Shown: positions 56,423 to 64,000 of the stretch, in pieces | How positions within the stretch are numbered: the stretch's first letter is position 1 | How the letters are laid out: each line of letters starts with the position of its first letter | Origin: Thiotrichales bacterium | GTDB lineage: Bacteria; Pseudomonadota; Gammaproteobacteria; Thiomicrospirales; Thiomicrospiraceae | Length of the DNA stretch: 64,000 nt | Direction: 5' to 3' | NCBI GenBank assembly: GCA_016938655.1 | Contig: JAFGUG010000045.1 | Location: 141,142-205,141 of the forward strand | Program-made: the position numbers and the translations under genes | The notes under the pieces: generated by a model | What the model saw: the letters and a program-made list of their open reading frames with translations, nothing else | Database searches by the model: none | What the model was told of the DNA's origin: nothing

Positions 56423-57627
56423 TGGATAAGCAGACTCAACAATTTGTAGAACGTTTTGCAGAACAGTCTCACCCTGATGTACTTGAACAATTTGACCGTG
56501 CCAGTTTAGAAGAGCTGGTCGCCAAACATGAAACACCGTTTATGGTGTTGGATTTGGAAGAGATTGATTATCAGTATAAGTCCCTTCAAGCCGCCCTTCC
56601 AGGGGTGAAGTTGTTTTACGCGTTAAAAGCATTGTCTCATCCAGAGATGATTAAACGTTTAAAGTCGCTAGGCAGTAACTTTGACTTGGCTACCATTGGT
56701 GAAGTTGAGTTGGTGGAATCTTTAGGTATCAAAGGCGACCAATGTATTCACACGCACCCAATTAAGAAAGATAAAGAGATTGCGCGCGCGTTAGAGTTTG
56801 GTTGCACCCGTTTTGTGGTTGATAACTTTGAAGAGATGAAAAAGTTCTACAAATACGCAGGCCAAGTGGAGTTGATTATTCGCATAAGCTACCGCAGTAA
56901 GCAGGCGGTTGTGGATTTATCACGTAAATTTGGCTGTGTGTTAGAAGAGTTACCGGTGTTGGTTGAAATGGCACAAGAAAACGGCTTAGACATTGTTGGT
57001 TTGTCATTCCACGTGGGCTCTCAGTCGTTATCACCGATGACCCAAGTCAATGCCATTCGTTCCAGTATTGCGGCCATGAAAGTCATGAAAAACGTGAAAT
57101 GGAAGTTCTTGGATATTGGCGGAAGTTTCCCGGTCTCTTACGACGAAGACGTGATGCCGATTGAAGATTTCTGTGCACCGGTTATGGAAGCCTTAGCTGA
57201 ACTGCCAGATGGCGTTGAAGTGTTTGCTGAACCCGGTCGTTTTATCTCGGCACCGGCGATGATTGAAGTGGTGTCAATTGTGGGTAAAGCAAAACGTGGT
57301 GCCCGAACATGGTACTACCTAGACGATGGTGTATACGGCGGCTTCAGTGGGCAGATGTTTGACCATGCGGTTTATCCGTTAGCGCCGTTAAAAACGTTTG
57401 ATGCACAAGGTGAGTTTTATCCAAGTGTGTTAGCGGGGCCAACGTGTGACTCGATTGATGTGGTCGCGGAAGACATCGAACTGCCAGACATGGAGATTGG
57501 CGATATTCTAATCGGCAAGCAGATGGGGGCTTATACGCTTGCATCGGCAACCGAATTTAACTACTATCCAAAACCAAAAGTGGTGGTGGTCGAAGATATT
57601 TTCGATCCAGAAACGGACGCACTTTAA
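56422..57627 (+). CDS. Ornithine decarboxylase, alanine-racemase-fold type
   Basis: 401 residues, PLP fold III. PLP lysine Lys69 (YALKALSHPEM), HVGSQ (197-201), glycine-rich DIGGSFP, EPGR (270-273), YYLDDGVYGGF and GPTCDSID with active-site Cys342. These match ornithine (or ornithine/lysine) decarboxylases rather than diaminopimelate or carboxynorspermidine decarboxylases. With speD and speE it makes a complete ornithine-to-spermidine unit. This is the eukaryote-like fold, not the large fold-I SpeC of E. coli. Confidence 0.87.
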   Translation: MDKQTQQFVERFAEQSHPDVLEQFDRASLEELVAKHETPFMVLDLEEIDYQYKSLQAALPGVKLFYALKALSHPEMIKRLKSLGSNFDLATIGEVELVESLGIKGDQCIHTHPIKKDKEIARALEFGCTRFVVDNFEEMKKFYKYAGQVELIIRISYRSKQAVVDLSRKFGCVLEELPVLVEMAQENGLDIVGLSFHVGSQSLSPMTQVNAIRSSIAAMKVMKNVKWKFLDIGGSFPVSYDEDVMPIEDFCAPVMEALAELPDGVEVFAEPGRFISAPAMIEVVSIVGKAKRGARTWYYLDDGVYGGFSGQMFDHAVYPLAPLKTFDAQGEFYPSVLAGPTCDSIDVVAEDIELPDMEIGDILIGKQMGAYTLASATEFNYYPKPKVVVVEDIFDPETDAL

Positions 57628-57655
57628 ACCCCTTTAAACGATAAGGAGTGATGCA

Positions 57656-58072
57656 ATGAGTATTTTAGTGAAATGGCAGGGCGGCAAGGCCTTTGAAGCA
57701 ACCTCGGCAACCGGTCATAAGGTGGTCATGGATGCGTCTAAAGAGGTCGGCGGTGAAGACCGCGGTGCGCGTCCAATGGAGATGTTACTGATGGGCTTGG
57801 GCGGTTGTTCAGGCATTGACGTGATTATGATGTTGGAAAAGGGCAAGCAAGCCGTGACTGACTGCCAAATGGAGATTACCTCTGAACGTGCCGATGGCAT
57901 TCCTGCGGTTTACACTAAAATTCATTTGCACTTTAAAGTCACGGGAACCGATTTAAACGAGAAGAAAGTCCAACGGGCGGTTGAACTTTCGGCTGAAAAA
58001 TATTGCTCGGTGTCTAAGATGTTAGAAAAAACCGCTGAGATGACGCACACTTACGAAATCATCGAAGCCTAG
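57656..58072 (+). CDS. OsmC/Ohr-family protein
   Basis: 138 residues. Conserved cysteines in MGLGGCSGIDVIMML and KYCSVSKML fit the OsmC family, whose members reduce organic peroxides with these thiols. The subfamily looks like YhfA rather than Ohr. RBS AAGGAG. Placed just behind the polyamine genes; the methyltransferase gene starts 9 bases after it. Confidence 0.9.
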   Translation: MSILVKWQGGKAFEATSATGHKVVMDASKEVGGEDRGARPMEMLLMGLGGCSGIDVIMMLEKGKQAVTDCQMEITSERADGIPAVYTKIHLHFKVTGTDLNEKKVQRAVELSAEKYCSVSKMLEKTAEMTHTYEIIEA

Positions 58073-58081
58073 GTTGTTTTG

Positions 58082-58753
58082 ATGCCTAACTGGCTGTTTA
58101 TCGGGTTAGTTAGGTTCGTTAAAGCCCTTCTGTCTGATCGAACACTCGCTTTGCAATCACGCAAACCGAGTGGTTTTTTAGGGCGTTTTGTTTTGCAACC
58201 GCTGTTTATAAAAGGCAATGCAGAGCTGAACGCCTTACTCCTCTCCCAACTCAAATTACAACCTGATAACCGTGTCCTTGAAATTGGCTTTGGCCCTGGT
58301 GTCTTGCTTAATCAGATGGCAGATTTGGTTTCATGTGGCCATGTTTACGGGTTAGATTTTTCAGAGACGATGTTTCAAGCCGCTAGCCAACGTAATCAAG
58401 CGTGGATACTTGAAGAGCGAATGACCTTACGTTTGGGCAGCAGCGATGCCATGCCGTTTGAAGCCAATACTTTTGATAAGGTGGCCACCGCTAATACCCT
58501 GTATTTTTGGCAACCGCCAGAGAGTCATCTGCAAGAAATTTATCGGGTGTTAAAACCAACAGGCCTGCTGGTTTTGGGTTTTAGAGATGAAGCACAAATA
58601 GAGAGTATGCAGTTAGATCGCTGGATTTTTAATGCTTATTCACAAAAAGCGGTGAAGAAATTACTTAAATCAGCGGGCTTTATAAACGTTGAAATCATTT
58701 GCCAACCCGCCATTCCGCTCGACTCTTATGTGGCAATTGCCACTAAGCCATAA
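58082..58753 (+). CDS. Class I SAM-dependent methyltransferase (UbiE-like)
   Basis: About 223 residues; ATG 58082 is preferred over the adjacent TTG. SAM motif RVLEIGFGPGVLLNQMA, acidic end of strand 2 VYGLDFSETM, motif III KVATANTLYFWQ, then LQEIYRVLKPTGLLVLGF. Substrate unknown; the fold class includes quinone and lipid methylases. A partial palindrome copy (58560) encodes Gly-Leu-Leu. Confidence 0.85.
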   Translation: MPNWLFIGLVRFVKALLSDRTLALQSRKPSGFLGRFVLQPLFIKGNAELNALLLSQLKLQPDNRVLEIGFGPGVLLNQMADLVSCGHVYGLDFSETMFQAASQRNQAWILEERMTLRLGSSDAMPFEANTFDKVATANTLYFWQPPESHLQEIYRVLKPTGLLVLGFRDEAQIESMQLDRWIFNAYSQKAVKKLLKSAGFINVEIICQPAIPLDSYVAIATKP

Positions 58754-58771
58754 CCATTTAAGCTTGGTTTA

Positions 58772-59170
58772 CTAAAGTGTATTGTTCTCGGTCACTTGAA
58801 CGGTATGCGGGTATTTTGTGCTTTCGCCCCATTTATTGGTCGCGCTTTCACTGTCTAAAAGCGTCATAACAAACAGGACTAAGATTCCAAGCAGGGGGAT
58901 GATAATCAATAGAATCCACCAACCACTGCGGCCAATATCATGCAGTCTGCGCGCCAGAATGGCAATGGATGGAATCAGTAACGCTAAGGTGAAAATCGTG
59001 CTGAATAAGCCCATGGCGGTCATTGGGTCATATAAGCCAACGGCCATATCGAGAAAGGTCAGTACAACCGTAATCAGAATGTAAAACAGATAAAACATCC
59101 AATACTGCTGACGGGTGGCGCGGTCTGAAAAGTTGGCGTAATTTTTAATGCCTTCAATAAAAAAGTTCAC
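58772..59170 (-). CDS. DUF805 membrane protein
   Basis: 132 residues with four membrane helices and the family pattern: FFIEGIKNYANFSDRATRQQYWMFYLF at the start, then LARRLHDIGRSGWWILLIIIPLLG. Small inner-membrane family of unknown role. RBS AGAGGAAA. Monocistronic. Confidence 0.9.
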   Translation of the reverse strand: MNFFIEGIKNYANFSDRATRQQYWMFYLFYILITVVLTFLDMAVGLYDPMTAMGLFSTIFTLALLIPSIAILARRLHDIGRSGWWILLIIIPLLGILVLFVMTLLDSESATNKWGESTKYPHTVQVTENNTL

Positions 59171-59282
59171 GGTGTTTCCTCTGGTTATTTTTTTGATACG
59201 TTTTAAAACGTATTGGGATAATAGGGTGGTTTTTCGGCGCTGTCAAATTAGCGGCATGATGAGGTTGCGGCTTTTAAAAGTA

Positions 59283-59294
59283 AGCAGGCCTGCC
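59283..59294. repeat. Iterated palindrome copy AGCAGGCCTGCC, intergenic
   Basis: Intact core followed by GACTTTTAAAAT, between the peptidase and DUF805 genes. Confidence 0.85.
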
Positions 59295-59347
59295 GACTTT
59301 TAAAATGGGCAGGCGGTTTGAGTTGCGTGTTTGCTGACCTTAGCGGT

Positions 59348-60433
59348 TTATTCGTCTGCAGCTTGCGTGTTCAGCTCTTCTGGAATGTGCGCCAAATGCA
59401 TAACGATTTTCATAAACGCTTGCACCGATTCAATCGAAGCCGTTTCGTTCATGGTGTGATAGCCGGTGGTTGGAATTTGAATGGTCGTACCATGCACCAA
59501 GCCTTTTGAGTTGGCGGTAATGCGCCCCAGTTCGGTTCGGCCAATGCCCATGGGCGGTTTATCGTTTAAGCTGTTCTGTTGATTCATTTGCATAATGTAT
59601 TGGTCTTTAAAACTGTACGGAATCTCTAACTGTTGGCACAGCTGTGCGACGCCTAAGGTGGTCTCTTGATTAAACTCGGCATGTTCATCACCGTTGCGTA
59701 ACACCACTAATTGTTTGTCGGCCTCTTCGCGGTTTTTATATGGGCTGGTATCGACCACATACAGTTCGTTTGTTGAGTTTCCAAAGCGGCGGAACCATTC
59801 AAGCAGGTAGCGCCAGCTGCCACCGCATTCTTCTTCGGCGGTAAAAAAGGCGGTTCCTTGATACCCCAAGCTAAATAGATGCACCAATACGGCGGCGGTA
59901 ATGACGTTATCAAGTTGACCCGACAGAAATTCATCGTCAATTTTAAGTTTATCTTGAAAGCCAACGGGTGTACCGGCCACCACGTGCTCTAAGCCCTCCA
60001 CTTCAAAAATCAAGTTATTGCGGAACTCACAAATATAAGCATTGTTAATCACGCCTTTGCCGCGATAAGCACCCGACCAAGGTTCATAGGCCAAAACAGG
60101 GGTTTGGTCAAAGCGGTTGATGATGGTCAATTTCAACTCTTCACTTACCGACTTATCAAACAGATCGCCCATTTGTCCGGTCACAAAGGCCGCAAACTGA
60201 AATTCGTTTGGCCCGGTGCAAATCAGACCGTGACGGTCAATGTGCGCGGAAAAATGGCAACTATCTGGCTGGCTACCTTGGGCAACTAAGAGACCTTCGT
60301 ACCAAGTCACGGTGGCACCGCGCTCTTCCAGTTCACGTTGTAAAACCCGAAAAAACGCGTGTTCAGCGCCGACCACGCTCGGTTCACGAATCAGCGATTT
60401 TAGAAGGTCAATAAATTCATCGAAGTGTTCCAT
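59348..60433 (-). CDS. M42/M20-like metallo-aminopeptidase
   Basis: 361 residues, cytosolic. Metal-site segments: FSAHIDRHG, SGQLDNVITAAVLVHL (bridging Asp), TAEEECGGSW (catalytic Glu pair), VVDTSP, and a C-terminal IPTTGYHTMNE (last His). The order matches the co-catalytic zinc peptidases of clan MH; the plan is closest to M42 glutamyl/tetrahedral aminopeptidases. Substrate unknown. No operon partner. Confidence 0.85.
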   Translation of the reverse strand: MEHFDEFIDLLKSLIREPSVVGAEHAFFRVLQRELEERGATVTWYEGLLVAQGSQPDSCHFSAHIDRHGLICTGPNEFQFAAFVTGQMGDLFDKSVSEELKLTIINRFDQTPVLAYEPWSGAYRGKGVINNAYICEFRNNLIFEVEGLEHVVAGTPVGFQDKLKIDDEFLSGQLDNVITAAVLVHLFSLGYQGTAFFTAEEECGGSWRYLLEWFRRFGNSTNELYVVDTSPYKNREEADKQLVVLRNGDEHAEFNQETTLGVAQLCQQLEIPYSFKDQYIMQMNQQNSLNDKPPMGIGRTELGRITANSKGLVHGTTIQIPTTGYHTMNETASIESVQAFMKIVMHLAHIPEELNTQAADE

Positions 60434-60587
60434 GGCTTCTCCATAAGTGGGGTGACATGGCAGAAAGGGGAGGCTTGCTGTTGCGTCTTAAGAATAAAAA
60501 GGTTTTTAAACCGAATGATTCGATTGTAAAACCAATCAAAAAAAACACCAGCGTTTTTATAAGCAATTAATGATTAATTACTCATCC

Positions 60588-60623
60588 GTTGTGAACGTTG
60601 TTGTGAACGTTGTTGTGAATGTT
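60588..60623. repeat. Three tandem copies of a 12-base unit
   Basis: GTTGTGAACGTT, GTTGTGAACGTT, GTTGTGAATGTT in direct succession, just downstream of bioA. Each unit holds AACGTT, itself a palindrome. Confidence 0.9.
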
Positions 60624-60636
60624 ATAAAGTCGACGT

Positions 60637-61929
60637 TTACTTTAAGACTTGGGTGACTGAGCGAATGATCCCATTTGTTAGGGTTTCAAGTTGCGGTTGC
60701 GGTATGTTGTAGGCAGGCATGGTGTAGACAAGCTTGCCAAACGGGCGAAGCCAAATACCGTTTTCAACGGCGGCTGCTTGAATGGTTGCCCCTAAATCAC
60801 TGCGCTCCAGTTCGATTACCCCAATGGCGCCTAATACACGCGCGTCATTTACGCCGTCGAGTTCTTTGAGTGGTAACAGAGTTTGATGGAAGTGTGCTTG
60901 GATACGTTGAATATTATCTTGCCAAGGTGAAGCCAGTAGCACATCAATATTGGCAATCGCCGCACGGCAAGCCAATGGGTTGGCCATAAAGGTGGGGCCA
61001 TGTGCCAAAATGCCGGGGTGACCATTGCTAATGGTTTTACTGATTTGTTCCGTCGCTAAGGTGGCCGCTAAGGTAATATGGCCGCCGGTTAGGGTTTTAC
61101 CCAACGCCATAATATCAGGCGAAATGCCGGCCCATTCGCAGGCAAACAGTTTGCCGGTGCGGCCAAAGCCGGTGGCAATCTCATCGACAATCAGTAATAC
61201 ATCAAATTCATCACATAATGCACGTACTTGTTTTAAATAATCTGGACGATAAAAGCGCATGCCACCGGCGCCTTGCACAATCGGTTCAAGAGTAATCGCG
61301 GCAATGTTGTTTTGGTGTGCTTTAAGAATGGCTTTTAAAGCGTCAATATCTTGGTTATCCGATTCAAGGTCAAACCCCATTTGCGGTGCGGGCGCGAAGA
61401 AGTGTTTGGGTAGCATTTCTGAGAACAGGCTGTGCATTCCATTGATTGGGTCACACACCGCCATGGTGGCAAAGGTATCACCGTGATACCCGTTTTTAAC
61501 CGTCAGTAATCGGTTTTTAGCAGGCCTGCTCAAACTGATCCAATATTGCAGCGCCATCTTAATCGCCACTTCCATGGCCACCGAACCCGAATCGACAAAG
61601 AATACTTTTTCTAAGCCTGCGGGGGAGAGCGACACCAGACGTTTGGCTAACTCAATTGCAGGTTCGTGGGTTAAACCTCCGAACATAATGTGTGGCATGG
61701 TGTCGATTTGCTCGTGCATCGCCTGCTGAATTTTTGGGTGATTATAACCATGTAATGCCGCCCACCATGAGGACATGCCGTCCACTAATTCACGATCATC
61801 TGCCAAGGTGATAATAGAGCCTTGTGTTTTCTTAACGCCGATTGCCTGCACCGGATTAGGCAGTTTGGCATAAGGGTGCCAAATGTGCTGTTGATCGTAT
61901 TCAAGGAGTTCTGACCAGTGTTGATTCAT
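60637..61929 (-). CDS. bioA: Adenosylmethionine-8-amino-7-oxononanoate aminotransferase BioA
   Basis: 430 residues, class III PLP aminotransferase of biotin synthesis. HIWHPYAKLPNP at the start is BioA-typical; also MSSWWAALHGYNHP, FFVDSGSVAMEVAIKMALQYW, NGYHGDTFATMAVCDP, IVDEIATGFGRTGKLFACEWAGI and ALGKTLTGGHI (PLP Lys). A perfect palindrome copy (61519) is read Ser-Arg-Pro-Ala. Isolated from bioD, and no bioBFC in the window. Confidence 0.97.
   Translation of the reverse strand: MNQHWSELLEYDQQHIWHPYAKLPNPVQAIGVKKTQGSIITLADDRELVDGMSSWWAALHGYNHPKIQQAMHEQIDTMPHIMFGGLTHEPAIELAKRLVSLSPAGLEKVFFVDSGSVAMEVAIKMALQYWISLSRPAKNRLLTVKNGYHGDTFATMAVCDPINGMHSLFSEMLPKHFFAPAPQMGFDLESDNQDIDALKAILKAHQNNIAAITLEPIVQGAGGMRFYRPDYLKQVRALCDEFDVLLIVDEIATGFGRTGKLFACEWAGISPDIMALGKTLTGGHITLAATLATEQISKTISNGHPGILAHGPTFMANPLACRAAIANIDVLLASPWQDNIQRIQAHFHQTLLPLKELDGVNDARVLGAIGVIELERSDLGATIQAAAVENGIWLRPFGKLVYTMPAYNIPQPQLETLTNGIIRSVTQVLK
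61519..61530. repeat. Iterated palindrome AGCAGGCCTGCT inside bioA
   Basis: Perfect copy, coding. Confidence 0.9.
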
Positions 61930-61991
61930 GGGGTTTCCAGATTGGTTAAGCGTTAATTAAGTGTGTTGAGGCTAATTATCTTAATGGTTTG

Positions 61992-62735
61992 CTATTTTAT
62001 TGAAAGCGTTAGAGCATCCAGTGTGCTTTGAAAGTTAGCTTGAAGGGGCGCTTCAATGAGTGTCCGTTGGTTTGAGATAGGGTGGTAAAACTCAAGTTGT
62101 GTGGCCGCCAAGTAGAGCCGATGATGACCCAACCAATCGTTAAAAAAGTGGTTGTGATGGCGGTCGCCGTATTTCACATCACCAATAATCGGATGTTTAA
62201 TATGACTCATGTGACGACGAAGCTGATGTTTACGGCCGGTCTTGGGTTGCATTTGAATCAAGCAGTAGCGTTGTTGTTCATAACGACCAAGTGTGTGATG
62301 AACAGTGGTGGTTGCTAAGGTTTGGTAAGCGGTTTCGGCCGTTTGTGGTTCCAGTTGTTCACGTTTTAGCTTTTCGGCCACTTTATCGCGTTTGTATTTA
62401 AGGGCGTGATCGATATAACCACGCTCGTCTGCCCAGCCTCGACAAATGGCTAGATAGGTTTTTTGAATGGTGTGATTGCTGAACTGTTCACCCATTATGC
62501 GGGCAGTGTTAGAGTCAAGCGCAAACAGCAAAATCCCTGAGGTCGCTTTATCAAGCCGGTGAATCGGGTAAACTTTTTGGCCAATCGCATCACGGGTGTA
62601 TTGCACGGCAAATTCGGTTTCGTGTTTATCAATTGGCGAGCGGTGAACCAGCAGGCCTGCTGGTTTATGAATCGCCACCAAAAAATCATCTTGATAAAGG
62701 ATTGTAAAGGCGTCTTGTTGGCAAAAGGTCTGCAT
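61992..62735 (-). CDS. truC: tRNA pseudouridine(65) synthase TruC (RluA family)
   Basis: 247 residues. VAIHKPAGLLVHRS, the catalytic PIHRLDKATSGILLFAL (Asp in HRLD), IQKTYLAICRGW, PKTGRKHQLRRHMSHIKHPIIGDVKYGD. The length and the C-terminal segment match TruC better than RluA, RluC or RluD. A perfect palindrome copy (62650) is read Pro-Ala-Gly-Leu-Leu within the conserved KPAG motif. Confidence 0.9.
   Translation of the reverse strand: MQTFCQQDAFTILYQDDFLVAIHKPAGLLVHRSPIDKHETEFAVQYTRDAIGQKVYPIHRLDKATSGILLFALDSNTARIMGEQFSNHTIQKTYLAICRGWADERGYIDHALKYKRDKVAEKLKREQLEPQTAETAYQTLATTTVHHTLGRYEQQRYCLIQMQPKTGRKHQLRRHMSHIKHPIIGDVKYGDRHHNHFFNDWLGHHRLYLAATQLEFYHPISNQRTLIEAPLQANFQSTLDALTLSIK
62650..62661. 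repeat. Iterated palindrome AGCAGGCCTGCT inside truC
   Basis: Perfect copy, dyad extended by ACC/GGT. Confidence 0.9.
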
Positions 62736-62827
62736 TAAATTGAGTCTGTTTAAAAGTGTGGAACTATTTTAAACTACTTGCGCACGGTTTACTTAATCGC
62801 ATAGTTAAGTCATAAAAGTGAGGACGT

Positions 62828-63403
62828 ATGCAAGAACTCAGTTCGGAAAGTGAAAGCCTTAAAGTCGCGGATGAATTAATTACGTATTGGTTCTCAAATA
62901 AAATGAAAGCAGCCTGGTTTAATTCAACCCCTGAGATTGATTGTGAAATTAGAGAGCGATACGAGGGTCTATGGTTGGCTGCTAAAAATGGTGCATTAAA
63001 ACCCTGGTTGCAATCTGAGCAGGCCTGCTTAGCGTTAATCATCTTACTTGATCAATTGCCTTTGAATATGTTTCGAGGCAAGCCTGAAAGTTTTGCCACT
63101 GAGGAAATGGCGGTAGAAACAACCTATAAAACGATTGAACGTGGTTTTGATACCTTGCTTAGCCCAGAGCAAAGAGGGTTTGTTTATATGCCGTTGATGC
63201 ACAGTGAGTGCATGGTAGACCAAGCTGAATCCGTGCGCCTTTTTGAGTTATTAGGAAATGAAGGAAGCCTGCGGTTTGCAAGGCATCATCGGGATTTGAT
63301 TGAGCGTTTTGGGCGCTTTCCTCATAGAAATATGATTCTTAATAGGGAAAGCACGCCTGAAGAGATTGCCTACTTAAATTCTAAAGAGGCATTTACGGGC
63401 TAG
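62828..63403 (+). CDS. DUF924 family protein
   Basis: 191 residues, all-helical. ITYWFSNKMKAAWFNSTPEID, LALIILLDQLPLNMFRG, YMPLMHSECMVDQ and FARHHRDLIERFGRFPHRN are the landmarks of DUF924, a TPR-like bacterial family without known activity. A perfect palindrome copy (63018) is read Gln-Ala-Cys-Leu. Stands alone before the tRNA genes. Confidence 0.92.
   Translation: MQELSSESESLKVADELITYWFSNKMKAAWFNSTPEIDCEIRERYEGLWLAAKNGALKPWLQSEQACLALIILLDQLPLNMFRGKPESFATEEMAVETTYKTIERGFDTLLSPEQRGFVYMPLMHSECMVDQAESVRLFELLGNEGSLRFARHHRDLIERFGRFPHRNMILNRESTPEEIAYLNSKEAFTG
63018..63029. repeat. Iterated palindrome AGCAGGCCTGCT inside the DUF924 gene
   Basis: Perfect copy, coding, in a third reading frame (Gln-Ala-Cys-Leu). 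Confidence 0.9.
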
Positions 63404-63504
63404 AAAATGAGGATTTTTAAAGTTACTTGGCACTTGTAAAAGAATAACTACAAGGCTTAAAAAAGCGCTCTTAAATTAAATATAAATTTTATTGCAATTT
63501 ACGG

Positions 63505-63532
63505 TTGACACAAAATAAATAATCTATAAAAT
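63505..63532 (+). promoter_or_regulatory. Strong promoter of the tRNA-Tyr/Gly unit
   Basis: Consensus TTGACA and TAAAAT with 16-base spacing, then ACGCC, a GC-rich discriminator as in stringently controlled stable-RNA promoters. Confidence 0.8.
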
Positions 63533-63547
63533 ACGCCACACCAATAC

Positions 63548-63632
63548 GGAGGGTTTCCCGAGCGGCCAAAGGGGGCAGACTGTAAATCTGCTGGCACTGC
63601 CTTCGGTGGTTCGAATCCACCACCCTCCACCA
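63548..63632 (+). tRNA. tRNA-Tyr (anticodon GTA)
   Basis: Acceptor GGAGGGT / ACCCTCC, anticodon loop CTGTAAA with GTA, a long variable arm as in class II tRNAs, T-loop GTTCGAATC, encoded CCA end. 85 bases. Confidence 0.97.
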
Positions 63633-63634
63633 TT

Positions 63635-63709
63635 GCGGGTATCGTATATTGGCTATTACCTCGGCCTTCCAAGCCGATGAGAGGAGTTCGATTCTCCTTA
63701 CCCGCTCCA
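63635..63709 (+). tRNA. tRNA-Gly (anticodon TCC)
   Basis: Acceptor GCGGGTA / TACCCGC, anticodon loop CTTCCAA, encoded CCA. Two bases after tRNA-Tyr. Confidence 0.97.
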
Positions 63710-63713
63710 TATT

Positions 63714-63766
63714 TCAAAGGCTTCCTTTGTTGGTTTGTTAACTCACACTAATGAAGGAGGCCTTTT
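63714..63766 (+). terminator. Possible terminator between tRNA-Gly and tRNA-Thr
   Basis: AAAGGCTTCCTT pairs with AAGGAGGCCTTT (one wobble), followed by TT; the loop is about 22 bases. May instead be an RNA-processing structure. Confidence 0.5.
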
Positions 63767-63772
63767 TAATTT

Positions 63773-63848
63773 GCTCTTATAGCTCAGTCGGTAGAGCGCA
63801 TCCATGGTAAGGATGAGGTCATCGGTTCGATTCCGATTAAGAGCTCCA
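63773..63848 (+). tRNA. tRNA-Thr (anticodon GGT)
   Basis: Acceptor GCTCTTA / TAAGAGC, anticodon stem CATCC/GGATG with loop ATGGTAA, T-loop GTTCGATTC, encoded CCA. 76 bases. Directly upstream of tuf, as in the E. coli tufB locus. Confidence 0.97.
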
Positions 63849-63913
63849 TATTTTAGATACAAAGCTGGTTCTATGTCTTAACGGGCGAGTGCCGCTTAAT
63901 TGGAGTTTGCATC

Positions 63914-64000
63914 ATGGCAAAAGCAAAATTTGAACGCGCAAAATTGCACGTAAACGTAGGCACCATTGGTCACGTTGACCATGGTAAAACAACTCTAACA
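63914..64000 (+). CDS. tuf: Elongation factor Tu, first 29 residues (cut by window end)
   Basis: [20 protein letters not shown] and the P-loop [11 protein letters not shown] identify EF-Tu. The remainder lies beyond the window. The tRNA-Tyr-Gly-Thr-tuf order is the ancestral gammaproteobacterial arrangement. Confidence 0.97.
   Translation, partial: MAKAKFERAKLHVNVGTIGHVDHGKTTLT

Noticed and set aside
60637..61929. BirA operator or biotin riboswitch at bioA or bioD
   Set aside because: I found no BirA-type dyad near either start, and no biotin riboswitch class is known to me.

Overview
The window is a chromosomal segment from a gammaproteobacterium with moderate-to-low GC. Gene content suggests a marine, halotolerant, autotrophic sulfur oxidiser of the Thiomicrospira / Hydrogenovibrio / Thiomicrorhabdus type. 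The assignment rests on a Calvin-cycle/glycolysis gene block (tkt, gap, pgk, pyk, fba, then rpe and a phosphoglycolate phosphatase), an ectoine operon with its own aspartate kinase, and the protein sequences overall. It is inference; no RuBisCO or sox gene is present to prove it. I see no prophage, transposase, CRISPR array or replication origin.

Layout. 1-6 kb: iron alcohol dehydrogenase (cut by the edge), rep helicase, a small methyltransferase, a Tim44-domain protein, a lipoprotein, truD. 6-12 kb: a Fur-type TonB receptor and a hybrid sensor kinase. 11.7-16.4 kb: hisI with a DEDDh exonuclease, then a cytosolic-looking cell-wall amidase divergent from three unrecognised genes, two of them tandem paralogues. 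16.4-22 kb: glycerate kinase, a membrane diguanylate cyclase divergent from an orphan PhnD-like binding protein, and a DUF3095 cyclase-like protein. 22.7-27.7 kb: ectABC-ask, a TPR membrane protein and a symporter stub. 27.7-38.4 kb: stress and housekeeping genes (thioredoxin-like, SMP-30-like, superoxide dismutase, cca, haem protein) and an RND efflux pair. 38.6-46.1 kb: the central carbon block. 46-54.6 kb: bioD, purC, psiE-like, rpe, gph, trpEGDC. 55-57.6 kb: speD, speE and an ornithine decarboxylase. 57.6-63.4 kb: OsmC, methyltransferase, DUF805, peptidase, bioA, truC, DUF924. The end is tRNA-Tyr, tRNA-Gly, tRNA-Thr and the start of tuf.

The strongest feature not explained by the genes is a highly iterated palindrome, AGCAGGCCTGCT. 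The 10-base core GCAGGCCTGC occurs 18 times by my manual scan (about 0.06 expected), and the 8-base core about 30 times. It lies between genes, where its arms often extend into a long palindrome ending in ACTTTTAA, and also inside genes in several reading frames. That points to selection at the DNA level, as for DNA uptake sequences or the cyanobacterial HIP1 palindrome.

Other leads are the unrecognised amidase-linked cluster (13.4-16.4 kb), a pair of similar structured intergenic elements (gap-pgk and gph-trpE), a 44-residue ORF overlapping the trpE start, and short ORFs plus hairpins in the speD leader.
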